Shown one piece after another: positions 44,116 through 54,451 of a DNA stretch of 64,000 nucleotides (within the stretch, counting starts at the first letter, position 1; every line of letters starts with the position of its first letter). The DNA is from Mesorhizobium sp. AR10. Its GTDB lineage: Bacteria; Pseudomonadota; Alphaproteobacteria; Rhizobiales; Rhizobiaceae. A program made the position numbers and the translations under genes. A model generated the notes under the pieces. It searched no databases and was not told the origin of the DNA. It was given only the letters and a program-made list of their open reading frames with translations. Where the stretch lies: assembly GCF_024746795.1 (NCBI RefSeq), contig NZ_CP080523.1:62001-126000 (forward strand), in the 5' to 3' direction.

Positions 44116-44283
44116 ATGGTTGACGGTGAAAATCTCGGATACGTCGCGGCAGGCCTCGTAGCTGCCGCCCTGATCGTCTCAGAGTTTGCCGATCGAAAGA
44201 TCGCGACCTTCGCCCACAAGAATGCGGCCATGCAAAACTCTGTGGCTTCTCCGGTTAGCACTCCCGAACAGGTTAAGGCTTAA
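44116..44283 (+). CDS. Small hypothetical protein with one membrane helix
   Basis: A 55-aa frame, MVDGENLGYVAAGLVAAALI followed by VSEFADRKIATF and ending PEQVKA, preceded by TGAGGGAAAACATAG. One hydrophobic helix spans about residues 8-24. It is divergent from the protease gene and the ribosome site is weak. It may be real, but no family was recognised. Confidence 0.35.
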   Translation: MVDGENLGYVAAGLVAAALIVSEFADRKIATFAHKNAAMQNSVASPVSTPEQVKA

Positions 44284-44343
44284 TCTGCTAGGTTAATCTG
44301 CACGCTGCGTCGCCCTCTCGTTCGAACGAAACGAAGTCGCCTC

Positions 44344-44946
44344 CTAATCGCGGCTGAGATGCGGGCTGGCAAAACCGAGCCTTGCGAGACCACGGCGAAC
44401 TTCCGGGGCGCCCATGAACAGATCCCACAGCAATCCAGTTCGATGGTTCTCGATCATCGCGACGACCGGTCCCTGGTTGATGGCCAGATAAGTCCGGGAA
44501 TACCAGTCTCGGTTTTCGCAAAACGCGTCCACAAGGCCGAAACGTCCCCAGATGCGGCGTCGTGGCTTGCTCAGAAAACCTCGCAACGCACGCATTGCTT
44601 CTACCGGAGCATAGGGAAAGCTGGACAGTGCCGCACTCGGAGTTATGACACCCAAATCCTTGTCCGGGGCATGCGCGGCGTAGCCGCGTGGTCCGTGGCT
44701 CGAGGTCAAACCCCAGCAGTCGGGACCATAGCCGAGGTGATCGTGCGGATTGACGACGCAGTGCCGATGATTGATCTGCGTTTGGCAAATGTTCTGGTCC
44801 CAATAGTCGGCATAGCGATCGATGAGACCGCGCGGATCGAGCCCGCAGAAGGAGTAATGGGTGAAAAAGAGCGGACCGCCGAAGTTCATGCCGAGGGGCA
44901 GCGAGATCCCGTGATACTCGCGGCCATTGCGAAAACTAGAGCACAT
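44344..44946 (-). pseudogene. Glycoamylase-like protein, C-terminal part
   Basis: Reads YHGISLPLGMNFGGPLFFTH, then YSFCGLDPRGLIDRYADYWD, CWGLTSSHGPRGY, PVEAMRALRGF, WYSRTYLAINQGPVVAMIEN and RTGLLWDLFMGAPEVRRGL, the C-terminal half of the glycoamylase-like family (PF10091 type, also found in cyclic-glucan enzymes). It continues from the fragment at 46000-46701 across the IS630 insertion. Confidence 0.82.
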
Positions 44947-44989
44947 CCGGGGATCGATGAATCGATTGTGATGTGACGAGGGCGTTGGC

Positions 44990-45975
44990 GGTGTGATTCA
45001 ACATCCACTTTCATGAGGTGGATGATGGGAAGAGCATTGAGCGAAGATCTTCGGTCTCGGGTTCTGCAGGCCTCGGACGCCGGCATGTCGGCCCGGCGGG
45101 CTGCGGCGCGGTTCGGGGTTGGTATATCGAGTGCGATCCGTTGGATCGCTCGGGCAAAGATCGGCGAACTGGGGCCGAGGCGACAAGGCCGCCGACGCGG
45201 GTCCAGCCTCGATACGCATGAAGCCTTCCTCGTCGGGCTGATCGATGAACGCAAGGACATCACGCTTAATGAGATGGTGGAACGGCTGGCGGTCGAACGA
45301 TCGGCTCGGATCAGTCGCAGTGCCTTAAGCGCCTGGCTTGGCCAGCACGGCTGGACGTTCAAAAAAAGTCCGCACATGCACTGGAGCAGGATCGTCCCGA
45401 CATCCTGAAGCGTCGTCGCGCGTGGTTCGACGGCCAACTCGATCTCGATCCGGCAAAGCTGGTGTTCATCGATGAAACTGGATTATCGACCAAGATGGCC
45501 CGGCTGCGGGGCCGTGCGCCATGCGGTGAGCGCTGCCGGGCAGGCGTGCCGCACGGCCATTGGAAAACCACCACTTTCACCGGCGCACTGCGGCTGACGG
45601 GCATGACCGCCCCATTCGTCTACGACGGCGCCATGAACGGCAACGTGTTCCTGGCCTATGTCGAGCAGGTGCTGGTCCCGACCCTGTCGGAGGGCGACAT
45701 CGTCGTGATGGACAACCTGCCCGCCCACAAGGCGGCCGGCGTTCGGGACGCGATCGAGACCGCCGGCGCAAGGCTCATGTTCCTGCCGCCCTATAGCCCC
45801 GACTTTAATCCCATCGAGAATGCCTTCTCAAAACTCAAGGCACTCCTACGCGCCAAGGCCGAGAGAACCATCACCGCTCTGTGGGATGCGGTCGGCTCAC
45901 TCCTTGATCAGTTCACGCCAGCCGAATGCGCCAACTACTTCCAGGCCGCCGGATATGACCCAAATTAAACAGGAC
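44990..45975 (+). mobile_element. IS630-family element inserted in the glycoamylase gene
   Basis: Carries a two-frame IS630 transposase. The boundaries are approximate because the terminal repeats and the TA duplication could not be fixed by eye; the disrupted glycoamylase frame ends near 45990 on the right and resumes near 44980 on the left. Confidence 0.7.
45013..45968 (+). CDS. IS630-family transposase, expressed by programmed frameshift
   Basis: Frame one, from [18 protein letters not shown] (family start MGRALS), holds the helix-turn-helix [21 protein letters not shown]. At 45361-45367 a run of seven A residues (TTC-A7-G) lets ribosomes slip back one base into the second frame, which gives [18 protein letters not shown] and the DDE core: [30 protein letters not shown] and [16 protein letters not shown]. 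This two-frame organisation with a slippery A run is normal for IS630 relatives in rhizobia, so the element is probably functional. Confidence 0.88.
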
Positions 45976-45999
45976 GTGCTCCAGGCCCTGCTGCAAAGC

Positions 46000-46701
46000 C
46001 TTCGTGATAGATGTCAGGATCGATGGCATGAGACGATGATCCAGTCGCCAGGACGAAACTGAGCAGGCATTCGTTCCAACCTTCGATCGGGCTGTTCATC
46101 CCCTAGCCATGGTTTGGACTCCAGTGCCAATAGAGTTGCTTACCTCCGCGCGTGAACCACTCCCACTCTGCCGTTAGCAGCAGCGTGTTGATGCGATCAT
46201 GCAGGCGGCGTTCCTCGGATGTGCTGCCCGCAAAATATTCGCGTGCGCAAATGAGTCCCTGGAAGAGGAATGTCGTCTCGATCAGATCGGCGCCGTCGTC
46301 TTTCCGCCGGAAGCGGACGGTCTGGCCGGTGCGGCCCATTTACGAAATGCGGAAACATTCCATGATACCGCGGCACGCGCTCCAGGAAATCGAACATCCC
46401 ATGCAGCCGCCCTAAAGCCGCGGTGCTGTCGATCCCACCCTCGATTGACCGCAACGATGATGGCCATGATCCCAAAACCCGATCCGCCAATTGCGACGAG
46501 ATCGTTGTCGGGATTGCTCGTCGTCTTCTGGCGGTCACGGGCAAGCCAGCTGACCGGATGCGCGCCCTCCCAGAAATAGCGCGCTGTTTGGCGCTGCACG
46601 ATGTCCAGCAGCGCTTCTTCGTCGAGTTCGGAAAGGTCGCGTGTGGTGAGTGAATCAAGCATTGCCCGCTGAGCGTTAGCCGACTGCCTCCACAAGTCCA
46701 C
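46000..46701 (-). pseudogene. Glycoamylase-like protein, N-terminal part with several lesions
   Basis: Three frames carry successive pieces: LSELDEEALLDIVQRQTARY, YFWEGAHPVSWLARDRQ and GGSGFGIMAIIVAVNRGW; then GRLHGMFDFLERVPRYHGMF; then VRFRRKDDGADLIETTFLFQ and AEWEWFTRGGKQLYWHWSP. Frameshifts lie near 46425 and 46340. A TAG near 46103 replaces the Trp expected in SPNHG-W-GMN. Homology continues (GMNSPIEGWNECLLSFVLAT) up to the IS630 insertion. The gene is dead several times over. Confidence 0.8.
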
Positions 46702-46767
46702 GTGCAGTCGCCTTCGACCGTGGTGAGTGCCACCCTGTCCATAGACGTCTTGCGAACTACGACAATT

Positions 46768-47384
46768 TCATGCGGCGAACAGGTTGAACTGGCGATTGTC
46801 CGGCGTGCCGTGTGCCCACCAGGCGCGCAGACGCGTATATTCCTCCTCGAAACGCTCACGATCGAAGAACCAGATGCGCATCAGCGGATAGATACGCTCG
46901 TCGTATAGCCTCTGCTGATCATTGGTCAGGCGCTCGAAATCCCAATCATCGAGCAGAAACGCGACCTCATCCTCCGGACGGCCGTCGTTGAAGTAGCCTT
47001 CCTCGCACATCTCCTCGAGAATGCCGGAATTGGCGGTCTGGAAAAGCCATTCGCTGCGCTCTTCCTCCGAGGTGAATCTGAAACGCTGCGGTTCACGAAC
47101 GAGCTCCAGTTCAGCGGAGTCTGGGATTTTGTCGGCGGCCCAACCGGCACAGCAGGCCTGCACTGCCGCCTGGTCGGCCTCGTCCCAGATGGTGCAGATG
47201 GCGAGTTCGTCCTCGGGCCCCTTGCCGGCGAAGCCGCGAATGTCCCAGCCCTCGACGACAAAACCGCCGTCGCTGCCTGGTCTGCTGTGACGCTGGCCTT
47301 GTCGAACACGTCCTGGGCGGCGAGCAGGCCGCGCACGATCTCTTCCGGCTGCGCCCCTTCGACGCGGATGGTGATGGTCATCAC
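46768..47384 (-). pseudogene. Hypothetical protein divergent from imuA, frameshifted
   Basis: The first frame from MMTITIRVEGAQPEEIVRGL continues to ASVTADQ near 47285. The second frame then gives GSDGGFVVEGWDIRGFAGKG, AVQACCAGWAADKIPDSAEL and ends NRQFNLFAA. Both halves look like coding sequence of one protein of about 205 aa. No function is known. Its start is 134 bases from imuA and the LexA box lies between, so it may also be SOS-controlled. Confidence 0.6.
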
Positions 47385-47470
47385 CTGCCTCCATTGCTGA
47401 CCGGGAACATCGAAGCCCTCTCCTTCCGCAAGGGCACGACATCATCCCAATTGACTCTTGGTCGAGACGA

Positions 47471-47485
47471 GAACAAACATAGAAC
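47471..47485. promoter_or_regulatory. LexA box of the alphaproteobacterial type
   Basis: GAAC, seven bases, GAAC, which is the complement of the GTTC-N7-GTTC SOS box of alphaproteobacteria. It lies 33 bases before the imuA ATG, in the divergent region, exactly where LexA would repress imuA-imuB-dnaE2. Confidence 0.88.
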
Positions 47486-47517
47486 ATATCACAGGCTTTC
47501 CGCGTTTCAAGGGACAG

Positions 47518-48274
47518 ATGAGTGTATCGGCGCCCCCTGCTGCCATTTCCGAGCTTCGAGAACGCATTGCGCGTCTCGAAGGCGGAAACGCGCGCGCCCG
47601 CACCGTTTTGCCGTTCGGGGTGGCCTCGATCGACAAGGTTCTGCCGGGAGGAGGATTGGCTTTGGGCGGCTTGCATGAGGTCGCGGGCGGTGGAAATGGC
47701 GCCGTCGATGGGGCGGCCGCCGCACTCTTCGCCGCTGGAATTGCCGCCCGTACGACTGGTAAGGTGCTGTGGTGCGTTACCCGACCTGACCTCTTTGCGC
47801 CGGCGATCGAACAGGCAGGTCTTCCTCCGGGAAGGGTGATCTACGTCGAGGCCGGCGACGAAAAGTCCGTTCTTGCCTGTTTTGAAGAAGGCCTTCGCGG
47901 CGGTTTTGGTTCTGTCGTTGCCGAGATTGCCAGGCTTTCAATGACGGCGTCGCGGCGGCTTCAGCTCGCCGCCGAAAGCTCCGGCGCCATCGGCATCGCC
48001 ATTCGCCGCTGGCGCCGCCAGACAGAGGCGACGGATTTTGGCCAACCCACAGCCGCCGAGACGCGCTGGCGAGTGTCGGTCCTGCCGTCCGCCGTTGCCC
48101 GTCCAGGGGGTGGGGCGCGCACGCTGGCAGCTTGAATTGATCCGATGTCGTGCAGGAGAAAGCGCGGATTTCACAGTGGAGGCATGCGATGCCAAGGGTC
48201 GTATCGCTCTTCCTTCCGTTGTGGTCGACAGACCGCTTCAGAAGGAAATTGGGCGACGCCGCGCCTCCGCCTGA
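47518..48274 (+). pseudogene. imuA: ImuA, single-base frameshift
   Basis: Starts MSVSAPPAAISELRERIARL and follows the RecA/SulA-like ImuA pattern: LPFGVASIDKVLPGGGLALGG, LHEVAGGGNGAVDGAAAALF, GKVLWCVTRPDLFAPAIEQA. One extra G in the run at 48106-48110 stops the frame at 48135. In the other frame the conserved ImuA tail continues, GRARWQLELIRCRAGESADF and [15 protein letters not shown], to 48274, overlapping imuB as usual. With the frame restored the protein is about 251 aa. ImuA bridges RecA to the ImuB/DnaE2 mutasome. The lesion may be a sequencing error. Confidence 0.85.
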
Positions 48275-49568
48275 GACGCCGCTCGTTCTTATCGGCCGTG
48301 ATGGTCGTCGCCGTGTTGTGCGCGCTGCCGACGCGGCAGCGCGCACCGCCGGCTTGCGTATCGGCATACCGGCGAGCAAGGCGCAGGCTCTCGTTCCTGG
48401 CCTCGCGATTCAGGATGCCGAGCCTGACGCAGATGCGATGGCCCTCGAGCGATTGGCGCTGTGGGCGCTTCGCCGCTATGCGCCGGTGGTCGCTGCCGAT
48501 CCGCCGGACGGCCTCGTCATCGATACCACCGGAGCCGATCATCTGCATGGGGGCGAGATGGCAATGCTGGCCGAAATGGTGGAGCGGCTCGGCGGCTCTG
48601 GTCTGATCGCACGCGCCGCAGTCGCCGACACCTGGGGAGCGGCCCATGCGCTCGCCCGCTTCGTTGCACATCGGATCCTTATTGTTCCACCGGGCGAGGT
48701 CGCTCAGGCGATCCTGCCTTTGCCGATCGCCGCCCTTCGCCTTCCAGCCACGACCATTGATAGCCTGCGAAGGCTCGGCTTCGAGACCGTCGCAGATATT
48801 GCCGGCGCGCCGCGGGCTTCTCTCGCTCTACGCTTCGGGCCGGAACCCGGCCGCCGCCTCGACCAGGCGTTCGGGCGAGCGAGCGAACCGATCGAGCCGA
48901 TCCGGCCAGAGGAGATCGTCGAGGTCCGTCGCAATTTTGGGGAGCCAATTGGTGCTGCCGAGACCATCGCGCGCTATACGGGAAAGCTGGTGACCGCGCT
49001 CTGCGCCGAACTTGAGATGCGCGGGCTTGGCGCACGCCGGCTCGACCTCCTGTTCTTCCGCGTCGACAATCGCGTCGAGGCGATCCGTGTCGGCACGGCA
49101 ATGCCAGTTCGCGACACGAAGCGCCTGACCCGGCTTCTCACCGACAAGATCGAGACGATCGATCCGGGATTTGGGATCGAGCAGATGCGCCTAGCCGCAA
49201 CCGCGGCCGAGCCGCTGCGAGCGAAACAGACGATCTCTTCGCTTGCCGAGGCGCCGGAGCCTGATGTCTCGGACGTGATCGACATCCTCGCCAACCGTGT
49301 CGGCGAGGACCGCCTCTATCGCTTCGCCCCGGTGGAGAGCGACGTTCCGGAGCGGTCGGTTCGACGGATTGCGCCGATGGCGCCGGACACCGGCGAGGGT
49401 TGGCCAGGCCATTGGCCGCGCCCGTCGCGGCTGCTGCCACAACCCGAGCCGATCGAGACGGTGGCGCTTCTCCCCGATCATCCGCCCGTGACCTTCACCT
49501 GGCGCGGCGTGCGCCGGCGGGTGAAGCGGGCGGACGGGCCGGAGCGTGTGTTCGGGGAATGGTGGTAG
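48189..49568 (+). CDS. imuB: ImuB, inactive Y-family polymerase, with premature stop
   Basis: From [20 protein letters not shown], this is a Y-family fold protein of 459 aa that lacks the catalytic acidic residues, as expected for ImuB. It acts as the beta-clamp-binding adaptor for DnaE2. A TAG at 49566-49568 ends the frame after RVFGEWW. Conserved sequence continues in frame ([37 protein letters not shown]) to a TGA at 49710-49712 that overlaps the dnaE2 ATG. About 47 C-terminal residues are therefore lost unless the stop is an error. Most of the polymerase-like and clamp-binding region is retained. Confidence 0.9.
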   Translation: MPRVVSLFLPLWSTDRFRRKLGDAAPPPETPLVLIGRDGRRRVVRAADAAARTAGLRIGIPASKAQALVPGLAIQDAEPDADAMALERLALWALRRYAPVVAADPPDGLVIDTTGADHLHGGEMAMLAEMVERLGGSGLIARAAVADTWGAAHALARFVAHRILIVPPGEVAQAILPLPIAALRLPATTIDSLRRLGFETVADIAGAPRASLALRFGPEPGRRLDQAFGRASEPIEPIRPEEIVEVRRNFGEPIGAAETIARYTGKLVTALCAELEMRGLGARRLDLLFFRVDNRVEAIRVGTAMPVRDTKRLTRLLTDKIETIDPGFGIEQMRLAATAAEPLRAKQTISSLAEAPEPDVSDVIDILANRVGEDRLYRFAPVESDVPERSVRRIAPMAPDTGEGWPGHWPRPSRLLPQPEPIETVALLPDHPPVTFTWRGVRRRVKRADGPERVFGEWW

Positions 49569-49708
49569 TGCGATGCCGAGCTCGCGGCGGTGAGGGACTA
49601 TTTCCAGGTCGAGGACGAGAACGGCGAGCGCTACTGGGTCTACCGCGCTGGCGACGGCGAGGATGCCGCGACCGGATCGCACAAATGGTTCATGCACGGG
49701 ATCTTCGG

Positions 49709-52700
49709 ATGACTGCCGGAGGCCGATATGCCGAGCTGCAGGTCACCTCGCATTTCTCGTTCCTGCGTGGAGCATCATCCTGCGAGGAGCTGTTTGCGCA
49801 GGCGGCACTGCTCGGCATCGATGCGCTCGCCGTCGTCGATCGCAATTCGCTTGCCGGCATTGTGCGCGCCCACGAAGCGGCAAAGGCGACAGGTGTGCGG
49901 CTGATCGTCGGCTGTCGCCTCGATCTCGCCGACGGCATGTCGATCCTGGCCTATCCGACGGACCGGCCCGCCTATTCGCGTCTCTGCCGCCTGCTGTCGC
50001 TCGGCAAGGGTAGGGCGGGCAAAGCAAAATGCCATCTCGAATGGGATGACGTCGTCGTCTATGGGGACGGACTGATCGCGGTCCTGGTGCCGGATCAGGC
50101 CGATGATGTCTGCGGCTTGCGTCTACGACGCCTGCGCGAGGCTTTCGGTGATCGCGCCTATCTTGCGCTCAGTTTGCGCAGACGTCCGAACGACCAGCTG
50201 CGGCTTTATGAGCTGGCAAACCTTGCGGCATCGATGCGCGTTCCAACCGTCGTCACCAACGACGTGCTATTCCACGAGCCGGCCCGCCGCATGATGCAGG
50301 ATGTCGTCACCTGCATTCGCCACAACGTCACCATCGATGATGCCGGCTTCCGGCGCGAACGTCATGCCGATCGCTATCTCAAGTCGGGGGACGAGATGGC
50401 CCGGCTGTTCAGCCGTTATCCCGAGGCCTTGGCGCGCACGATCGAGATCGCCGATTGCTGCCGTTTTTCAATGGCCGAGCTCGCCTATCAATACCCTGAG
50501 GAAAAGACGATGCCGGGCCTTACGGCCCAGCAGGCGCTCGAAAAGCTGACCTGGGAGGGTGCCGCCCGCCGTTACCCTGAAGGCTTGCCCGACAAGGTGA
50601 TCGGCATTTTGAAACACGAGCTGCGGCTGATCGAGACGCTCGAATACGCACCGTACTTCCTTACGGTCAACTCCATCGTTCGTTTCGCTCGTAGCCAGGA
50701 CATCCTTTGCCAGGGCCGCGGCTCGGCCGCCAATTCGGCCGTCTGCTATGTGCTCGGCATCACCTCGATCGATCCCGAACGCAACAACCTTCTGTTTGAG
50801 AGGTTCGTCAGCCAGGAACGGCGCGAACCGCCTGACATCGATGTCGACTTCGAGCACGAGCGGCGCGAGATCGTGATGCAGTGGGTCTACGAGACCTACG
50901 GGCGCGACCACGCAGCACTCTGCTCGACTGTCATCCGCTACAGGACGAAAGGCGCCGTTCGTGATGTTGGCAAGGCACTCGGCCTGCCCGAAGACATGAC
51001 GAAGCTTCTGTCGTCGCAGATCTGGTGCCATGGTGAGGCGGTCGATGAGCAGCGTGCCAGAGAGCTCAACCTCAATCTCGGCGATCGGCGCCTGCGCCTG
51101 ACCCTCGAACTCGCAGCGCAACTTGCCGGCACGCCGCGCCATCTCTCGCAACATCCGGGCGGCTTTGTCCTGACGCACGATCGGCTCGACGATCTCGTGC
51201 CGATCGAACCGGCGGCGATGAAGGATCGCCAGGTCGTGGAATGGGACAAGGACGATATCGACGCTTTGAAGTTTATGAAGGTCGACGTGTTGGCGCTCGG
51301 AATGCTGACGGCGATGAAGCGGTCATTCGATCTCCTGTCCGAGCACAAGGGCGTCACACTCGACCTGGCGACGATCCCAGCCGAGGATCCGCATACCTAC
51401 GCGATGATCAGAAAGGCTGACACGCTCGGCACCTTCCAGATCGAATCCCGCGCGCAGATGTCGATGCTGCCGCGCATGAAGCCCCGGACATTCTACGACC
51501 TGGTCATCGAGGTGGCGATCGTCCGTCCGGGGCCGATCCAGGGCGACATGGTCCATCCCTATCTTCGTCGGCGCGACGGCAAGGAAGCGGTGACGTTTCC
51601 GACACCGGAACTCGAGCGCGTGCTGGGCAAGACGCTCGGCGTGCCTTTGTTTCAGGAACAGGCAATGCAGGTCTCCATGGTCTGCGCCGGCTTTTCCGCC
51701 GGCGAGGCCGACCAGCTGCGACGCGCCATGGCCACCTTTAAACATACTGGCGGCGTCTCGAAATTCCGCGACAAGCTGGTCAACGGCATGATCGCCAATG
51801 GCTACACCCCGGAATTTGCCGAAAAGACGTTTTCGCAATTGGAGGGCTTCGGCAGCTACGGCTTCCCCGAAAGCCACGCCGCCTCTTTCGCCCTGATCGC
51901 TTACGCTTCGTCCTGGATGAAATGCTGGCATCCGGATGTGTTTTGCGCAGCACTGCTCAATTCGCAGCCGATGGGCTTCTATCTGCCGGCGCAGATCGTG
52001 CGAGACGCGCGCGATCATGATGTCGAGGTGCGCCCGGTCTGCGTCAATGTCAGCCGCTGGGATTGCACGCTCGAGCCGACCGATGTCGAGGACCGCTTTG
52101 CTGTCCGGCTCGGTCTGCGCATGGTGAAGGGTCTCGCCAATGACGATGCGGCCGCGATCATCACAGCGCGGGCCGATGAGCCCTTCCTCTCGGTCGATGA
52201 TCTCTGGCGCCGCGCCGGCGTGCGGGCGGCGTCACTCGTCCAGCTCGCCGAAGCCGACGCTTTTTTGCCGGACCTGAAACTTGCCCGCCGCAATGCGCTC
52301 TGGGCGATCAAGGCGCTTCGCGATGAACCGTTGTCCCTGTTTGCAGCCGCCACGTCCCGCGAACAGCAGACCGTGCCGGAGATCCATGAGCCTGCCATAG
52401 TCCTGAGGCCGATGACGGCGGGCCGCGAGGTCGTCGAGGATTACGGCCATGTCGGTCTGACTTTGCGCAATCATCCGGTCTCGTTCCTGCGAGCTGACCT
52501 CCACCGGCGCCGCATCGTGACCTGTCAGGAAGCCATGCAGGCGCGGGACAAACGATGGCTCGAGGCCGCCGGCCTGGTACTGGTCCGGCAACGGCCAGGC
52601 TCGGCTAAAGGCGTCATGTTCCTCACCATGGAGGACGAGACCGGCGCCGCCAACGTCGTCGTCTGGGTCAAGGTGTTCGAGAAATTCCGGCGCGTGCTTC

Positions 52701-52969
52701 TATCCTCCGCCATGCTCGGCGTGCGCGGCCGCATTCAGCGGGAAGGGGAGGTGGTGCATCTCGTCGCCCACGAGCTGACCGATCTGTCGGCTGAGCTGGC
52801 GAGCGTGGGAAATCGCGACACACCGTTTCCCCTGCCTCATGGCCGCGGTGACGAAGCCTATCACGGCGCGCCGGGCATCGATCCGCGGAGCCTGCCGAAA
52901 GGTCGCAACATCGTCGACCCCTACGATCATATCGACCGCATCAAGGTGAAGACGCGGGATTTCAGGTAA
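49709..52969 (+). CDS. dnaE2: Error-prone DNA polymerase DnaE2
   Basis: A 1086-aa C-family polymerase from [21 protein letters not shown] (the PHP domain starts here). Its ATG overlaps the ancestral imuB stop (ATGA). The active site is visible: [40 protein letters not shown], then [17 protein letters not shown] and [20 protein letters not shown]. The C-terminal OB-fold reads [20 protein letters not shown]. It performs SOS-induced lesion bypass and mutagenesis with ImuA and ImuB. Full length and intact. Confidence 0.97.
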   Translation: MTAGGRYAELQVTSHFSFLRGASSCEELFAQAALLGIDALAVVDRNSLAGIVRAHEAAKATGVRLIVGCRLDLADGMSILAYPTDRPAYSRLCRLLSLGKGRAGKAKCHLEWDDVVVYGDGLIAVLVPDQADDVCGLRLRRLREAFGDRAYLALSLRRRPNDQLRLYELANLAASMRVPTVVTNDVLFHEPARRMMQDVVTCIRHNVTIDDAGFRRERHADRYLKSGDEMARLFSRYPEALARTIEIADCCRFSMAELAYQYPEEKTMPGLTAQQALEKLTWEGAARRYPEGLPDKVIGILKHELRLIETLEYAPYFLTVNSIVRFARSQDILCQGRGSAANSAVCYVLGITSIDPERNNLLFERFVSQERREPPDIDVDFEHERREIVMQWVYETYGRDHAALCSTVIRYRTKGAVRDVGKALGLPEDMTKLLSSQIWCHGEAVDEQRARELNLNLGDRRLRLTLELAAQLAGTPRHLSQHPGGFVLTHDRLDDLVPIEPAAMKDRQVVEWDKDDIDALKFMKVDVLALGMLTAMKRSFDLLSEHKGVTLDLATIPAEDPHTYAMIRKADTLGTFQIESRAQMSMLPRMKPRTFYDLVIEVAIVRPGPIQGDMVHPYLRRRDGKEAVTFPTPELERVLGKTLGVPLFQEQAMQVSMVCAGFSAGEADQLRRAMATFKHTGGVSKFRDKLVNGMIANGYTPEFAEKTFSQLEGFGSYGFPESHAASFALIAYASSWMKCWHPDVFCAALLNSQPMGFYLPAQIVRDARDHDVEVRPVCVNVSRWDCTLEPTDVEDRFAVRLGLRMVKGLANDDAAAIITARADEPFLSVDDLWRRAGVRAASLVQLAEADAFLPDLKLARRNALWAIKALRDEPLSLFAAATSREQQTVPEIHEPAIVLRPMTAGREVVEDYGHVGLTLRNHPVSFLRADLHRRRIVTCQEAMQARDKRWLEAAGLVLVRQRPGSAKGVMFLTMEDETGAANVVVWVKVFEKFRRVLLSSAMLGVRGRIQREGEVVHLVAHELTDLSAELASVGNRDTPFPLPHGRGDEAYHGAPGIDPRSLPKGRNIVDPYDHIDRIKVKTRDFR

Positions 52970-53260
52970 CGACGGTTACGAAAATTCGCTCGCCCGCGGC
53001 CGAATTCACGTCGATCACCCAAATGCGTATTCTGCGTGCCGGTGTTCGGATGACCGCTACGCGCCTTCATTCACGCCGTTCAACGACTATCTGAGGCTTC
53101 CTAAAAGCGGACGTAGGCGGATAACCACCTTAAACGACCAGCGTGGTGCGGGCACGTCCGGCGTGCAAGCGCCATGCTTGTCCTGTGACTGCGAAAGCTC
53201 TTCAAGAGCATTCTTAAGACGGCGAAGGCCCACACAGAAGGTCGTCCAATGTCGGCCCTG

Positions 53261-54442
53261 TTATGATGCTCCGGCAACGTGTGGAATGTGCGCCCGCGCC
53301 AAGCAGAGGGTCAACTGCTCGCCGCGCAGGCTCAACCGGTCAATCCACTCGGTGGTCATGGCGCTGAAATTCGTAGGATAGGTATGCACCTCTTCCCGGC
53401 GCACCAGGTCCGCGGGCGGGTTGGGCACTTCGCGATCCTGTTGGCCGAGATAGGGCAGAATAAAGGTCTTGATTTGCCGTGATCGCTTAGCTTCATGCAG
53501 GCGATGCATCGCTGCATTCTGCGCACGGTCGAATAGTGCGCCGAACACACTGAACATGCGCGCGAAAAAAAATTGGGAGGGAGGATCACGGCGCAGACCA
53601 TACCCAGCCGAACAACAAACAATCGTGTCGACTGGAATCACGTTCAGGCTGACATCAGCTGAGCGGTCTGGCCAAAGGCACCCCAACCCGAGATTGTCAT
53701 AGACGCCTCCATCCGTAAGAACCACGCGGTCCGACCGAAGTTGGCCGTCCTTGTCGAAAATAAGTGTCTCGTCAAAGGCCGGTAAAAAGAGCGGATAGGC
53801 AGCAGAAGCGGCGACTGCGTGCGCAATGGAAACATCGTTGCGATGGAGCCTACCCCATCTCCAAGAACCCGACTCCTTTGTGCCAAATCGAAAGGCGGAG
53901 CCCGTCCGCAATTCCGTCGCATTGATAACGAGATGCGGGCTTGTCGGCAGGCTGCCGAGCGAGGCGCTCTTGAACAAAACGTCGTCCAGCGCTGCCTCCA
54001 GCAAGGTCGTCCGGTTTGCAAAGCGATGTAATGGCGATCGTATTTCGAATCGTTCGAAGCAGTCAGACAGAGCCCCCGGAACGATCCACCTTGCGATCCT
54101 CATCACCATCCTAAGTATCGCGGTACAGATCGCGATAGAGCCTATGAGCAAAGTGGAACAAAGGACCTTCAGGCCGAGCGGGCTGAAAAGCTTTTTCACC
54201 ATCGGCTTGACCAGACCTTGCGCGAGGAGTTCGCGGATCTTGGTTTCAAACGATGGGAAATCTCCCTTATGCGCGTGAAAATACGCGCCGATGACGCTGC
54301 CGCCTGACACCGTCGAAAGGATGACGACGCGTTCGATTAGTCCGAGCCGGTGGAGCGCTCGAAGACAGCCGAGGTGGAACGCGATTGCGCGGGACCCCCC
54401 GCCAGACAGAGCCAAACCAATCTTGTTTTCGTCGCCCTGCAT
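53261..54442 (-). CDS. Patatin-like phospholipase in a ubiquitin-like operon
   Basis: A 393-aa protein. Oxyanion motif LALSGGGSRAIAFHLGCLRA (GGGSR), nucleophile Ser in STVSGGSVIGAYF, and catalytic Asp in VVLTDGGVYDNLGLG. Residues about 95-125 (VLCSTLLIGSIAICTAILRM) are hydrophobic, suggesting membrane contact. Patatins release fatty acids from phospholipids, and several bacterial defence systems (CBASS, for example) use them to destroy the membrane. It is the last gene of the leftward E2-E1-JAB-MBL row, 9 bases from the MBL, so the effector role is inferred from position. Confidence 0.9.
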   Translation of the reverse strand: MQGDENKIGLALSGGGSRAIAFHLGCLRALHRLGLIERVVILSTVSGGSVIGAYFHAHKGDFPSFETKIRELLAQGLVKPMVKKLFSPLGLKVLCSTLLIGSIAICTAILRMVMRIARWIVPGALSDCFERFEIRSPLHRFANRTTLLEAALDDVLFKSASLGSLPTSPHLVINATELRTGSAFRFGTKESGSWRWGRLHRNDVSIAHAVAASAAYPLFLPAFDETLIFDKDGQLRSDRVVLTDGGVYDNLGLGCLWPDRSADVSLNVIPVDTIVCCSAGYGLRRDPPSQFFFARMFSVFGALFDRAQNAAMHRLHEAKRSRQIKTFILPYLGQQDREVPNPPADLVRREEVHTYPTNFSAMTTEWIDRLSLRGEQLTLCLARAHIPHVAGAS

Positions 54443-54451
54443 GCCGGGCCG

